Program-made: the position numbers and the translations under genes
Origin: Allantophomopsis cytisporea
Lineage: Eukaryota > Ascomycota > Leotiomycetes > Phacidiales > Phacidiaceae
Direction: 5' to 3'
NCBI GenBank assembly: GCA_024752435.1
Contig: CP103027.1
Span: 682,001 to 746,000 of the forward strand
DNA: 64,000 nt
Part shown: one piece after another, positions 21,895 through 33,624 of the stretch
Layout: each line of letters begins with the position of its first letter
How positions within the stretch are numbered: position 1 is the stretch's first letter
Notes under the pieces: generated by a model
Told to the model about the DNA's origin: nothing
The model's input: the letters and a program-made list of their open reading frames with translations, nothing else
The model's database searches: none

Positions 21895-23028
21895 ATGTCC
21901 AAACTATTCGAGCCCCTCAAGATTGGCACTATCAAGGCCAAACATAGAGTAGTCATGGCACCATTGACCCGCCTACGTGCCAGCGAAGACCATATCCAGC
22001 CTGATATTGCCCAAGAGTACTACTCGCAACGGTCAGCCGAGCCGGGCACTCTCATAATCAGCGAGGGAACTGCAACCTCGCCCCGAGTGGGCCCTTGGAA
22101 GAACCTACCGGGGCTCTATACCGATGAGCAAGCCGAATCTTGGAAGCCCATTACGGCAGCCGTTCATGCAAACGGTAGCTTCATCTTCACACAACTCTTT
22201 GGAATGGGTCGTGCAGATGTACCAAGCGAGGAGAATGGCTTCAGGATCCTCTCTAGCAGTGCAATTCCCATGACCGACAAGTCTCCTATTCCTGAAGCGA
22301 TGACCGACGCCGAGATCCAGGAGGTGATCGATCAGTTCGTTAGCGCCTCTAAGAGAGCCATCGAGGCTGGATTCGATGGCGTTGAGATCCATGGTGCCAA
22401 CGGATATCTTCTCGACCAGTTTACTCAGGATAACTCGAACCAGCGAACCGATAAGTGGGGAGGTAGTGTTGAGAACAGGTCGAGATTCCCACTCGAGCTC
22501 ACAAAGGCTGTTGCTGCTGCCATTGGCGCCGATAAGACTGCATACCGACTGAGCCCCTACAGCGATTTCCAGGCGATGAGAATCAAGGATCCTGTTACCT
22601 TCAAAGCCCAATGGACACATCTGATTGGGGAGTTGAGCAAGCTTGGCCTAGCATACTTACACATCGTCGAGGCGCGAATCAGCGGTGCTTCCGACAATGG
22701 GAGCACCGAATCATTGGACTATCTGGTGGGGGTATGGGGAAAGGATAAGCCAGTGCTCATTGCAGGTGGTCACACACCCGAATCCGCAAAAGAGCTGGTG
22801 GACGAGACCTTCAAGGATTATCAAGTGGCCGTTGTATTTGGAAGATATTTCATCTCTAATCCCGACCTTCCTTACAAGATCAAGAACGGCGTCAAGCTCA
22901 CTCCTTACGATCGATCAACGTTCTACACTGCCCAGTCACCAGTAGGCTACATTGACTATCCTTTTAGCCCCGAGTTCGAGGCCTCGAGGAAAAGGGCGTC
23001 AGGCACACTCCAAGCGGTTGTGGGATAG
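21895..23028 (+). CDS. Old Yellow Enzyme family NADPH:flavin oxidoreductase
   Basis: FMN-dependent TIM-barrel ene-reductase of 377 residues in one exon. It reduces activated C=C bonds of enones and related electrophiles, as 12-oxophytodienoate reductase and yeast OYE do. The N-terminal strand LFEPLKIGTIKAKHRVVMAPLTR contacts FMN. The active-site pair lies in VEIHGANGYLLDQFTQD (His and Asn), followed by NQRTDKWGGSVENRSRFPLE; the phosphate-binding end has VLIAGG and VVFGRYFISNPDLP. The usual W/Q-L-W-H-x-GR segment reads FTQLFGMGRAD, with Phe in place of the commoner Trp in front of the GR. Upstream transcription is divergent from the 2-hydroxyacid dehydrogenase. It could serve detoxification or a biosynthetic step; the sequence does not decide. 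Confidence 0.94.
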   Translation: MSKLFEPLKIGTIKAKHRVVMAPLTRLRASEDHIQPDIAQEYYSQRSAEPGTLIISEGTATSPRVGPWKNLPGLYTDEQAESWKPITAAVHANGSFIFTQLFGMGRADVPSEENGFRILSSSAIPMTDKSPIPEAMTDAEIQEVIDQFVSASKRAIEAGFDGVEIHGANGYLLDQFTQDNSNQRTDKWGGSVENRSRFPLELTKAVAAAIGADKTAYRLSPYSDFQAMRIKDPVTFKAQWTHLIGELSKLGLAYLHIVEARISGASDNGSTESLDYLVGVWGKDKPVLIAGGHTPESAKELVDETFKDYQVAVVFGRYFISNPDLPYKIKNGVKLTPYDRSTFYTAQSPVGYIDYPFSPEFEASRKRASGTLQAVVG

Positions 23029-23727
23029 GCTCATGGATGGGATTGAGATTATTTATAGAGCCAGGGTATGAGATATGTGATTCTTGGGCTTCTTTTATAC
23101 TAGATTTTATACAACTTCAAAGTATCATGTGTGGAGGTTTCTCGACGAGAACTCTGATGAGTGGTGGGATTAGTGAGGGTGAACTAGTAAATCATAATCA
23201 TAGTTATCAAAATAAGGCAAAGACATAAGTAAAGGTGGTATCATTCAGGCCCTATGCCCCATATACATCAAGTTCAGTATATGAACTCAAAACTCAAACG
23301 CCCCCAAACTACCCTACGGAAGCACTCAGACAATCCAATCGCCTATTCCAGCCCTAAGAAGCAGATCGAAAATAAAGGTGTCAAAATAAAAAAGTAAAAA
23401 AAGGCATCATTCCACTTCTCATCCCCATTATACCAGACCGAAGAAACCATAAGACGTGCAAGCGTGAACCGATCGATAGTGAAGAAGATGGGAGGGGCGA
23501 TGTTGAGCAGGATGCATATACATGCTCTGCCCCAGCCCAAAGAAAAGAGAAGGAAAAGAGAAAATAGGAAGAGTCGATCTACAGAGCCCTTCATGAATCA
23601 TCAACATCTCTCATTCATCGTGAACTCCATCCCAGCCCGCCCAAATCCCAACCAATATGAACTCCAAATATTAAAAGGTGCTACATCAGCCAATCTAGAA
23701 GTCATTTTTCTGAGCAATGATGGCCAA
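23029..23727. other. Convergent 3' flanks, no gene seen
   Basis: About 700 nt between the Old Yellow Enzyme stop and the RFX factor stop. Purine-rich stretches only; no supported feature. Confidence 0.4.
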
Positions 23728-26598
23728 TCATCCCATATGCAGACCGTTTCCGACAACCATGCTCGTATCAGCGCCCACGAAGCCGAACTTGCCCATGGGG
23801 TAGTCGTCATCCGGAGTACGCATACTAATGCCACTATCATCGTGGCCAGCTGCAGCATTCATAGCCGCCTGAGAGACAGCATCCATTGGGCCTGTACTGC
23901 CTCCATTCGGACCATGAACAAGAATTCCATTGCCGGAGCCTCCCAATCCACCTGTGGAGAAATCATCGTTGCCGGTGTATCGACCGCCTGACTGGCTGCC
24001 ATTTCGCTGCAGAACCTGCTGTTGGGAGGTCGATGTCTCGCAGTGGCTTGTCTTGGAAGTCTTATAATCCATGAAACCACCCTGCTCAGCCATAAAAGAG
24101 ATCATCTCGTCGAGCCAGCACTTAGTGACCCACCAGGCACCAAAACTCTGGCCTTGTTGGAGGGTGAGGTCTCTCATTGCACTGGTACCAACTCGCTGGA
24201 CGCACCAGACGATCTCGGCGTGAGTGGCGTATGGAAACTTAGATGGAAGGCTTGTGAGGAAGGCAACCCATCTATCGAGCACATTCTCCGTCGTAGAGTC
24301 CGCATGGATATTAGCTTGTGCTTGTCTTCCATTGCGCATCGCCATCTCTCCATAGATAGTGGGTCCCTCAATCTCCCAAGGTACGGCAGTTGGGTCAAGG
24401 AGATCACGCATTTCAGAGACAAGTAACATGACGACGTCATCCATGCCTCGTGTTGGAACGCACTCTGCAACCTTTCGTGGTCTAACCATAGTAATCCAGT
24501 CCTCATACATCTGATCTCGGTTGCCTGGATTCGCAAGCATGTTGGCAGCTGCATGGGCAGTCAAGTTGACACGGAGCTCACGATCTAACAATCCAGCAAA
24601 AAGAGTAGCTGGAGCAATCTTGGCAGTAATGACGTGGGCAGGATGACCTTGAAACGAGTCCCGAATGTGAGGAACGAGGCGCTCAGAGATGTTGCGAAGA
24701 GTATCAAGGACTGGTTTCGGTGCGACCTGGAGCGTCAAGGGGGCGACAACACGCATCATCTTCTGGTACATAAGAAAGTCACATTCCTCGATCCATGGCG
24801 CGATTGCAGGATTAGCAAAGAGCTTCTGAACCGGCATTGTAAGTGTACCGTGGAATGAAGTGAAGAGGTGGAAGAAAGTCTTTTCTTTGCAGAAGCGAAT
24901 GCATTCGACGAGTGAGGTACAATGTGATCGATACAAAGCCGTAAGTGCAGATGCCGAATCGGGATCAGTGTTGGGAGGAACGAATGGTTCTATCTTCGGT
25001 AACGAGATTGGCTCATATTCCTGAGAAATTTCACTGGGAGCAGCGAATCGTAATCGTTGTGGCATCTTCCCTGTAGTATTTTCGACAGTGTGAAGACTTG
25101 TAACGTCTGGTTGGTGATAGAGGCTGGTAGGCTTGATGAGACCTTCTTGAGCACGTTGCGCAGAAGCCTCTAAGTGACGTTGGTGGTTGCCAGGAGAAGG
25201 AAAGACTGCGCGATCAGAAGTCGTAGAAGTTTGCGAACTAGAAATGATGAGCAAATATATCATGACATGGAATGTGATGACTTACTTCATATTTTGTGAG
25301 AATCTGGGGGGGTCAAAGTTTTGTACAGCGGGAGCAGCTTGGTTGTCAGCAAGATCGGCTTGGTCCTCTTTGAGACTGAAGTTCACATAGTGGTATTTTG
25401 ACTCGCCACGGACACCAAGGCGACGCGTCTTGAGACCAGGAAAAAGCACACGAACAAGCTTCCCAAACGAGGCAGGATTCAGAACAGTAACTCTCTCCGT
25501 TGCACACCTGGAAACATAATTTGCATACACACGTCCTCGAGGTACAGAGCCCTTTCCTTTGTCGCACACCAGGTTGATCCTAAACATTCGCAGGTTAGCA
25601 TATTCAATATCACGTGGCGAACAATGTTTCTACACACCAGAGCATGGCAAACACTTGTCTCGTTCGTTCTGATTGTGGTCCTCTTTCATTTCCATGAAGT
25701 TCCCTCGCTACATCAGGTAGGCTGCGATTCTTGTTTGCTTGGAATAGTTGTCTCATCTCCAGTTCATTCGCCGCACTTGACTTCGAAGCCTTTTTTGGTA
25801 TTCCGTTCTGTCCTTGCTCGTCTACTTCGTCTTGCTCCTCACTCCTGTTGTCCAATATCTGGCTGTCCTCCTCACCATAGCTCTGTTCCTTTTGAATTAT
25901 CCGTTGTGGGTGTTGTCCGTTATATTGGGTCTCTTGAGGGTATCCAAGACTGTGGTTGACGGCAGCACCAAGTGCTGGATCGAGGCCGTATTCGCGTTGA
26001 TTTTGCAGTTGTGATTGAAAAACCATGGCATCTGGAGACAGTTGTGGATATACTCGATGGGTCTGTTGGTGCGCAAGGGATTGGCCGTTCTCATACCATT
26101 CCTTGTTATACTCTAATCCGGAGTCGGCCAATTGGTCAAGTTGTTGGGTCGCGACGCTGTGTATACTTGTGGTGGAAGCGCGAGATTGCGGCCTCCGTCG
26201 GCTCTTGATAGATGTCGCCGTGTCGGACCTTGATCGCGTCTTCGTTGGTATCATTTCCGTTCGCGAAGCTGGGCGATCTGCTTGGGTGGAAGTCAGTCTT
26301 ATTGTCCGTGATAGATTCAGCATGTCAGAGGCATGTAAGTAATTTAAGCGCAATTTGCTGGACGAAATTGCAGGAAGAGGATGAAGAGATGATTGAGAGA
26401 TCAGGAAGCAGATATATCAACTGACCCATTGTATCCATCGCAGGATGAGAGCGGGGTTGGGGGGTAGAATTGTTGATATTTATCCTGGAAGGCGGGTATG
26501 TTGTTGTTGTTATTGTCGTTCGGAATGGGCGTTGGATTGAATTGACTCGGTCGGTTTTGTCGCGCGCACAATGATATATGGGGTGTTTGGACGAACAC
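23728..26598 (-). CDS. RFX-family transcription factor (Crt1/CPCR1-like), N-terminal exon unresolved
   Basis: Winged-helix regulator. Fungal RFX proteins control DNA-damage/ribonucleotide reductase genes (yeast Crt1) or development and beta-lactam synthesis (Acremonium CPCR1). The last three exons fit in phase: about 25638-26297, 25286-25579 and 23728-25237. The RFX domain is split by an intron inside its first helix and reads MLW|INLVC, then VPRGRVYANYVSRCATE, ASFGKLVRVLFPGLKTRRLG and VRGESKYHYVNF. The long C-terminal region carries the conserved dimerisation segment (RLVPHIRDSFQGHP ... FAGLLDRELRVNLTAH) and a Gly/Asn/Ser-rich tail. Upstream of 26297, a 5' exon rich in Asn/Gln/Pro is open to about 26,610 but has no ATG. 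Either another coding exon exists further upstream, or translation starts at the Met of MIPTKTRSRSD (about 26,256). The start given is therefore provisional. Confidence 0.88.
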
Positions 26599-27240
26599 CG
26601 AGACTCTGGAAATGATGGTGATAATAATAAGTTGTGAATTAATGACGAGCTCACGATATTGGTATTATGCGTGAAGTGGTGGTTCCGCGTCGAGGACTGA
26701 AGAGCGTCGTCGATCGTTATGGTCGGCTTGGACCTGATTGTTTCTTACAGTCTTTCTCTGCATACACACACACAGTGATGGACATACACACAACGAACGA
26801 CAGTAAACAGAGAGAGCCTGGCTTATTGTGGTGACGAGGCAACAACGGAAGGGATATTGATTGGTCGAGAGGGGAAAATGCACATGATTAGGTCAGCAGA
26901 ATCCCACGAATGAGGGAGAAGCATGACAACGTTTGGAGCTCTGACAATTTGTTTGGAGTTTTTTGCTCGAGGGGATTTGTGATGAAGGGTCTACTTCGCA
27001 TGTGGCCCGGACTATCGAGTATATTACCCGATGAGGCAGGAGTAAACAAACTAGCAGAATTACCTCCAGCTTAAATTATCATTAGGTGACTTGCCGAAGA
27101 GGCCACCACAGCCACTTCCCTCCGATTCTGCCGCAATCGACCATCGTCTAGTGGCAGTATTGATTATCCCCGCCGAACTCTCTGACCACTCATAGCTCAC
27201 ATAGGTCCGATCAGAACATTGTTTGTTACTCGGTAGAGTA

Positions 27241-27273
<33 letters not shown>

Positions 27274-27593
27274 GATGATACTTCAAAACAACACACTTGT
27301 CACCGTACTGTATTTTCGTGTGTGCTTTCGTGCTTCGGTGCTTAAACGAGCAAATAAGCCCACCATTGCCCACCAAAGCTTCAAACTGAGTTTCGACGTC
27401 ATTCCTGTCCTCGTCACCATCTCCTTCTTCCGTTTCCTCCAAAACAACTCCCATAGACATCTTCCAAACAACTGCCAAAAACAACCTCATCTGCATACGC
27501 ATTTGATTCTGCTATTATCATCCTTCAATCCTCCGTAAACAATCAACAAACTCCCAATCGAGCTACCGTTTTTGCCCTTCACCGACCGCAAAG
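26599..27593. promoter_or_regulatory. Divergent upstream region RFX factor / YOP1
   Basis: About 1 kb holding the unresolved 5' end of the RFX gene, a trinucleotide microsatellite (27242-27273) and a pyrimidine-rich YOP1 leader (27,400-27,593, many CT and CAA runs). A donor-like GTGAGC at about 26,653-26,658 on the minus strand and acceptor TTTCCAG near 26,611 suggest an intron in the RFX 5' region. Confidence 0.35.
27242..27273. repeat. TAA trinucleotide microsatellite
   Basis: Ten perfect TAA copies, about 320 nt upstream of the YOP1 start codon. Confidence 0.9.
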
Positions 27594-28395
27594 ATGTCTT
27601 TCCAAGATAAGGCCCAGCAGCACATTTCGCTCATTGACAAAGAGGTATGGACACGCGACACTTTCTCTGCAGTCTCAAGGAGCATCAAAACCGTTGATCT
27701 TCGATCACTCAAGCTTCAACGAGGCCCACAGAGAGCTTCAGTGGACAATCAAGCAGCACCGGAAGCTAATTCGCTCTGATAGTTGTCCAAGTACCCAGTG
27801 CTTAACAACCTCGAGAAGCAAACCTCAGTGCCAAAGGTCTACGCCTTCCTCGGCCTCATCGGCTTCTACTTCTTCTTCATCTTCTTCAACATCGCCGGGT
27901 CATTCCTGACCAACTTCGCCGGCTTCATCATCCCAGGCTACTACTCCCTTGACGCTCTTTTCAGCACAAGCAAGACCGACGACACGCAATGGTTGACCTA
28001 CTGGGTAGTCTTCGCCTTCCTGACGTGAGTTTCCCACATGCCCCATCCCCTCTCCCAAAAAAAATTAAAAGCCACACAACTGACAGAGGATCCCCCATCA
28101 GCGTCTTTGAGTCGGCCATCAACGCCGTCTACTGGTTCCCATTCTACTACACCTTCAAGTTCGTCTTCACCCTCTGGTTGGCGCTTCCCCAAACCAGGTA
28201 AGTCTTTGAAGCGCGGGCTCCACCCGCCCCACCCTCCAAACGAGAAAAAAAACCTAATTCGTGTGTTGCAGCGGAGCCCAAATCGTCTTCCGCTCTTTCA
28301 TCAACCCAGTCTTCGCCCGCTACTTCGGTGCTGGCTCTGCTTCCGCCAACCTTCGCGCCAAGGCCGACTCTGCTGCCTCGGACAAGACCTTGTAA
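27594..28395 (+). CDS. YOP1: Yop1/DP1/HVA22 ER membrane-shaping protein
   Basis: Reticulon-like protein that bends tubular ER membranes and interacts with Rab-pathway proteins. Four exons, 27594-27644, 27783-28024, 28102-28197 and 28272-28395, give 170 residues, in phase and of normal length. The second exon encodes the conserved start of the TB2/DP1 domain and two long hydrophobic hairpins: KVYAFLGLIGFYFFFIFFN and, after GFIIPGYYSLDAL, the segment around WLTYWVVFAFLTVFESAIN, completed across intron 2. Next are VYWFPFYYTFKFVFTLWLAL and QTSGAQIVFRSFI, followed by a short Ala/Lys-rich cytosolic tail. The first exon (MSFQDKAQQHISLIDKE) matches the family N-terminus. The strong leader and tiny first exon fit a highly expressed housekeeping gene. 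Confidence 0.95.
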
Positions 28396-28478
28396 GCGGC
28401 TCAACTATAGCTTGAGTGATGAGTCGATCCGCAGAGTAAAGAATGACTGCCGAGCGCGCAGAGCGGATTGATGATTCG

Positions 28479-28503
28479 ATGGTATGGTATGGTATGGTAT
28501 GGT
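28479..28503. repeat. ATGGT pentanucleotide microsatellite
   Basis: Five perfect ATGGT copies plus a partial sixth, about 85 nt after the YOP1 stop codon. Confidence 0.9.
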
Positions 28504-28594
28504 ATGCTGGACGAAATTATTGGTAGAGACGAGAGACGGTTGTTATGATCCATTTCCTTTGGTCCTGACTACTATATGATGTTTGTTACGTGTA

Positions 28595-28611
28595 TGTGTG
28601 TGTGTGTGTGT
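28595..28611. repeat. TG dinucleotide tract
   Basis: Eight TG copies in the probable YOP1 3' UTR or terminator region. Confidence 0.85.
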
Positions 28612-29268
28612 TCGGTGTGGGTGGAGGGGGCGTTTGTAGTGTTTGGGTGAAGGAGTATTAGACTGATGTCAGGACTTCCTTGTACTTCTCCGCTGCAAAT
28701 ATAGGACGTTACGTTTCTACGTACAATCCAACCCATTTATACCTCATGACTTGAAGCCAGATCACATTTTATTGAAACCTATCTGCAAAACTATGAATTG
28801 TCCACTTTCCTAATGTTGCTGTAATTTTTGTTCCATCTATCCATTCCATACACCCATTCTTTCTATTGTCCCTTGCCCATAATCATCAGTACTCCTTGAA
28901 TGATCAGTATATCTCGCATGTCCATGACAAAAGCGCCCGTCCATAGTGCCCTACGGAAAAACGCTAGGAGCCGGGTATCACTATCTTGCAGTCTGAGGTA
29001 ACCCAAAAGAACCACCGAAACCAGAAACCAGAAACCATGACCCAACAACCCAAAAATCGAAAAGCAGAAAAGGAAAAGGAAGAAAAACCTTCCGTATGCA
29101 AAAATTTGAGAACAATTGGTATAATAGGCAAGCATCAAGCCAATCCAAGCCATCCCTCCAGCTGTAACCCCGTACTCCAAAGACCATGAGACTCCTGAAA
29201 TAGCGCCATCCAACCTACAAAGGAAAGGAAAGAACAGGCAAAGAGACAAGTACAAAGGAGCCAACCAT

Positions 29269-32200
29269 CTACGAATCAGCGATATCCTGCAAAAGCAAAG
29301 ACTCAATCTTAGTAACCAGTTGCGCGACCCTAAAGGGCTTGCTAACGACACCATCCATACCAGAGCCCATGGCAGTAGCGATCTGCTCGGCACGCGCATT
29401 AGCCGTGACGGCAATGACGGGGATATGGCGCACGATGAGGCCGCGTTCTTCGAGGTCGCGGATGCGCTTGACGCACGTGAGGCCATCCATGACGGGCATC
29501 TCAAGGTCCATGAGGACGAGAGATATCTTCTTGCCGGAGCCGCCGTTGGCTGACCACACCTCCGTAGTCTCCAGATAATCAAGAGCTTCTTGGCCGTGGT
29601 TGGCGACTGCCACAGTCGACCCGAGCTTTTCGAGCTGCTTGCGGAGAACCTTTTGGTTGACGAGGTTGTCTTCTACTACGAGGATGTGGAGATCTTGCGG
29701 ATTGACAGTGGCACGGTTGGATAGTGGGGCGGGTGAGGAGTGAGATTCCCGGAGAGGCGGCTTGGATAAGGTGTGATTTAGGCGCTTGTTGTTTTTAGGG
29801 ATGTCAGGCGCTTTTGTGGAAGGCTCGCTTTTAAGTTTAGGGTGAACGGGGTGGGCTGTACTGGTTGTGGAGCGTCTTGCTTTGATGAAGAAGGCAAAGG
29901 TAGAGCCAACACCAGCTTCGGAAGCAACGCCAATCTTACCACCTAAGAGAACAGGGTCAGTCTAGATATGTGTTTGAGGATACTCCAGGGACTCACCATG
30001 CAGCTCGGTAATTTGTCTGGAGATAAAAAGTCCAAGACCACTGCCACCGTATTGCACGTGTGTTCGAGGAGAAGCCTGCGAGAAGCGTTGAAAAAGGAGT
30101 TTTTTCTCATCATCATTGAGACCCCGGCCAGTATCATTGACTTCGAATCGCAAATACAGGACTTCACCCGAGCCCCAGCCGTCACCGAAACCCACCTGAT
30201 GATTGGGAGTTTTGACATCAATGTAATCGAACCCTTCGGAGGTCTCCAGTGGTGGTTCACGAGATGCACTGATTGCAACCACAATTCGTCGATTAGTTTC
30301 CGTTTGTGTGAATTTAATGGCGTTTGTTATAAGATTGATAAGCACTTGAAGCAGCCTACTCGGGTCCAAAAGCATCCAGTTCACTTCTAGCTCTTTGAAT
30401 GACGAGTGAACATTAAGATGCATTGTCATTTTGCTCTTCTGTAATTCGTTATCAAACATGTTGAGGGCGCTTTGGACGACCACCACAGGTTGCGTTTCCA
30501 CGGGCGTGATGAGCAGCAGATTTGAATCGAGTTTTGAGACGGTAAGGATGTCATCGACGATCGACTTCTGATGCTGTCCACAGAGTGCGATGATTTCAGC
30601 TGCTTCAATGCAGTTCTGCACCAGTGGTTGGGGTATCGTAGGACTTGCAGAGTCCAAAAACTCCTTTAAAGACTGTGAAATTTCGTCGGCGGATTGAAGA
30701 ATAGCACTCAACGGATTTCTCATCTCATGACTTGTAATGTCGATAAAGTTATTCTGCTGTCGTCGAGACTCCTCTGCCTCGTCTAATCTGCGCTTTTGAA
30801 GACCCTCTGCCCACTTGATCTCGCTTATATCAGTTATACAAGCCATGATGCTCGATAACTTGCCGTCCTGAACATCGGGGTACGCTGAGGCTAATATCCA
30901 CGTTTCTCGTTCTCCGTCAAAGGCTAACCACGGCTTCTTCATACGAAGTTCAACAGTTATTGTGGTGAGATCGCCTTCGAGTTCTTCCCACTTGGCAACA
31001 AACAGTGGCATAGAGTCGCCGTGCACAACGCTTGACCAAGGCAGGGTTTCCGCACCCACAGGAACAGTCATTCCCGAGATCCTATACCATTGATCATTTG
31101 CGTATACAATATGACCATTTGGATCTAAGATGATCAGTCCACCAGGTGCTAAGTCGCTAAAATTTTTGAAATTCTTCTGACTCTCTGCTGCTTCCTGTGT
31201 ACGGATGGATAACTCCTCGGATAGCACTGCTCGTGCCAAGGCATCCTGTGAGGCACGCTTCTGTGCTGAAATATCCGTTAAGCTTCCCATGATACTCGTG
31301 ACAGTGCCATTTGGACCTGACTCTGGGTGTGCCATAGCTAAGACCCAGCGTTCAACCAGTTCGTTTGAAAGGGGGTTGAGAACATCATGCTTGAGTTGGA
31401 GTTCCCCCTGCCATGACTCGCCACCCATAAGAGTAGTCCAGGCCAGCATAACGGTACGTTTGCTCACATCATGGAAATTATCTACCCAAGCCATGGGGGC
31501 GGTGTGACTTCTTGAGTGACCGGTAATCGTATACCAGGTATCGTTGGCTTCAATTATATTTCCATCGGAATCAATATAAAACATGCCGACGGGCGAGACC
31601 TCCGTCATTCGTTGAAGCCGGCGAGTCTGTATAGCAAGCTGCTCAGACAGGGCATGTTTCTCTGTAGCAGCAACTTCGGCAGCTGTTCTTCCTTTACGAA
31701 TCTCTTCCTCGAAGAGCATTGTGGAGGCCAATGAAGTTGCAAGTTGCCTATTCAGCATGTCTATAAAGGACACATACTCGGAGTCATATGGTCTACGAGG
31801 ATTGACTCCAATGAGAAGGAATCCCAATACTCCATCACCAGTGGTTGGTCGTATCGGACAAACCACAGCTTCTCTACACGGCTCATCGAAGCCTCTCCAT
31901 TCGATATGCTCAAGAAGTGATTCCGAAAGTGTTCCTGTCCTTGTCTCTAATTTGGTGGGTTGTCGTGTTCTCATAGCCTCACGGAAAGCCGGAATGAACC
32001 CCTCTCGGCTGCGCTTCAAGTCCAAACGGCTTGGCACTGCATCATGATCTTTAGGAACCCCCAGTGCGCCTTCAAACAGGCAAGACTTCATGGAGATCGA
32101 ACTACCAGTAGAAGAGGTTGAAGCCAGTTCAGCACTATCCAGATCATCGATGACAGAGTAAAGAATCAGGAATGGTATATCGACGGTGAAGCCGGGTTCA

Positions 32201-33624
32201 GAAAGACCAGCAATCACCAGGCCCCAGAATTGCTTAATGGTTTGAGCCAACGCAAGCTTCTCGCCTAGATGACGTAGTATCTGTGTCCTTCGGGAATTAA
32301 TCTGTTGCAGTGTCGTCTCGAATGGGGCGTTGTAGAAACCGAGGATCCTTTTACCTCCTCCATACAATGGAGTGAAGGACCAGGAGAAATATGTCTCTTC
32401 CAAAAATCCATGCCTCTCAATCGGTAGGTGTTGATTGATCATATGGACAGCCTTTCCAGTCCTTGCACATTCTGTGAAAATCTCTCCCACCGTGCTCCAA
32501 AGCTCTTTGAACGGGCCCTTGAACCCGGTACCCATCAAATCAGGATGTTTTCTCCCGGCAATTTGATCTCGGTACGCCGCATTGTACATCATAGTCAATT
32601 CTTCACCCCAGAAGAGTGCTGCTGGTTGTGGCATCCCCATGAGCAAGTTTACGACCTGTCGGAACTCAGGTGACCATGTCTCCATAGCACCCAACGAAGT
32701 TTGTGCCCAGTTGATGCCCCGTGCAAAAGCTGTATGAGAGCCTGGATCAGGTTTGGCATCAGGAGCAGTCCAGTCTACCACTATGTTTGCGGGAGCGGAC
32801 AAAACCACCGAGGCTGAGGAGCTTTGACCAGTAGAACTCCAGCTGGATTCATCTGCGCCATATGTTGTTGGATTGGGTACTGAGACAGAAGCTGTAGCTG
32901 TAGCCGTAGCTGTATCTTCCTTATCTTCCTTGTCTTCCTTGTCTTCATTGTCTTCCAGTGCCTGGGCCAAGGCTAATTCCGAGGGTGGTCGCGTTTCCAA
33001 AATCTTGGATTCCAGTTTTGGTGGAGTATTACTTGTATGCCTAGAAGGTGTATCGAGTCCCATGGACACTTCCCCAATAGGAATTCCAGCAAAGATATCT
33101 GATCTTGTCCCACTGATAATCCGCCACCTTTTCCGAACTGTCGATCCAGTCCAGAGCATGTCAGCATACGTAAAAGTAAGAGGATAGCAATCCATTGAAT
33201 TGTCAAATTTCGTGACGCTGATTGCCCAAGCCCGGAACTCCTGGTATGTTGTGGCATGACTCGGAGGAGGCTTCTCCGCTGTTTCATTTCCAGTGATCAG
33301 GTCTCGAAGGCGATCATAAGATTGCAGCGACAGATTGCAAAAGATGGGAGAAATGAGAGACGTTGACACGGAAGGAAAATCAGGATCCAGGTCGAGGACG
33401 AAGGTGGGTCTAGAATCCTGGTCCAGTAACTCCACTACTCCTACAGCATCCAGTTCCGATACTGTATTGGATGTTGCCGCTTCATTTCGAAGTCCGCCAG
33501 GAGAAAGAAGTTCCACTGTATAAGGGATGTCCGGGGGTGGTGGGGGTCCCATAGGCTCCTGTCTCCCCACTGCACCGCGAGAGCGCTTTCCAAGCACTCT
33601 ACCCAGGCTCACGGGATTAGGCAT
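29269..33624 (-). CDS. Hybrid sensor histidine kinase with PAS, GAF and receiver domains
   Basis: Cytoplasmic phosphorelay sensor of 1433 residues; exons 29997-33624 and 29269-29942, in phase. Order of domains: N-terminal PAS-like region (about 70-175); acidic/TA low-complexity linker (EDKEDKEDKED then TATATATA, about 230-250); a PAS-type module with NLLMGMPQPAALFWG and FSFTPLYGG-like text (about 300-440); GAF-like region (about 460-640); two PAS domains starting VSPVGMFYIDSDG and LAPGGLIILDPNG; HisKA with H-box FIDITSHEMRNPLSAIL; HATPase with N-box LITNAIKFTQ, G1 VNDTGRGL and G2 GGSGLGLFISRQ; and a receiver with VVEDN, phospho-acceptor LVLMDLEMPVMDG and the conserved Lys in VSKPF. No membrane segment is visible. 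All catalytic residues are intact. It should pass phosphate via an HPt protein to Ssk1/Skn7-type regulators. I do not assign a numbered fungal HK group. Confidence 0.94.

Larger units (their letters stand above)
28396..29268. other. Convergent 3' region YOP1 / histidine kinase, no gene seen
   Basis: Holds two microsatellites in the likely YOP1 3' UTR. A long hydrophobic frame runs leftward through 28,863-29,268 on the minus strand but continues antisense to, and in a different frame from, the kinase receiver domain; I treat it as chance. Confidence 0.4.

Noticed and set aside
28863..29268. Long hydrophobic minus-strand frame downstream of the histidine kinase
   Set aside because: It continues in a different frame under the receiver domain, has no start of its own and no family motif; hydrophobicity follows from the T-rich 3' region.
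29968..30390. 140-codon plus-strand frame inside the histidine kinase gene
   Set aside because: It is antisense to the conserved HATPase domain and a shadow of its codon pattern.
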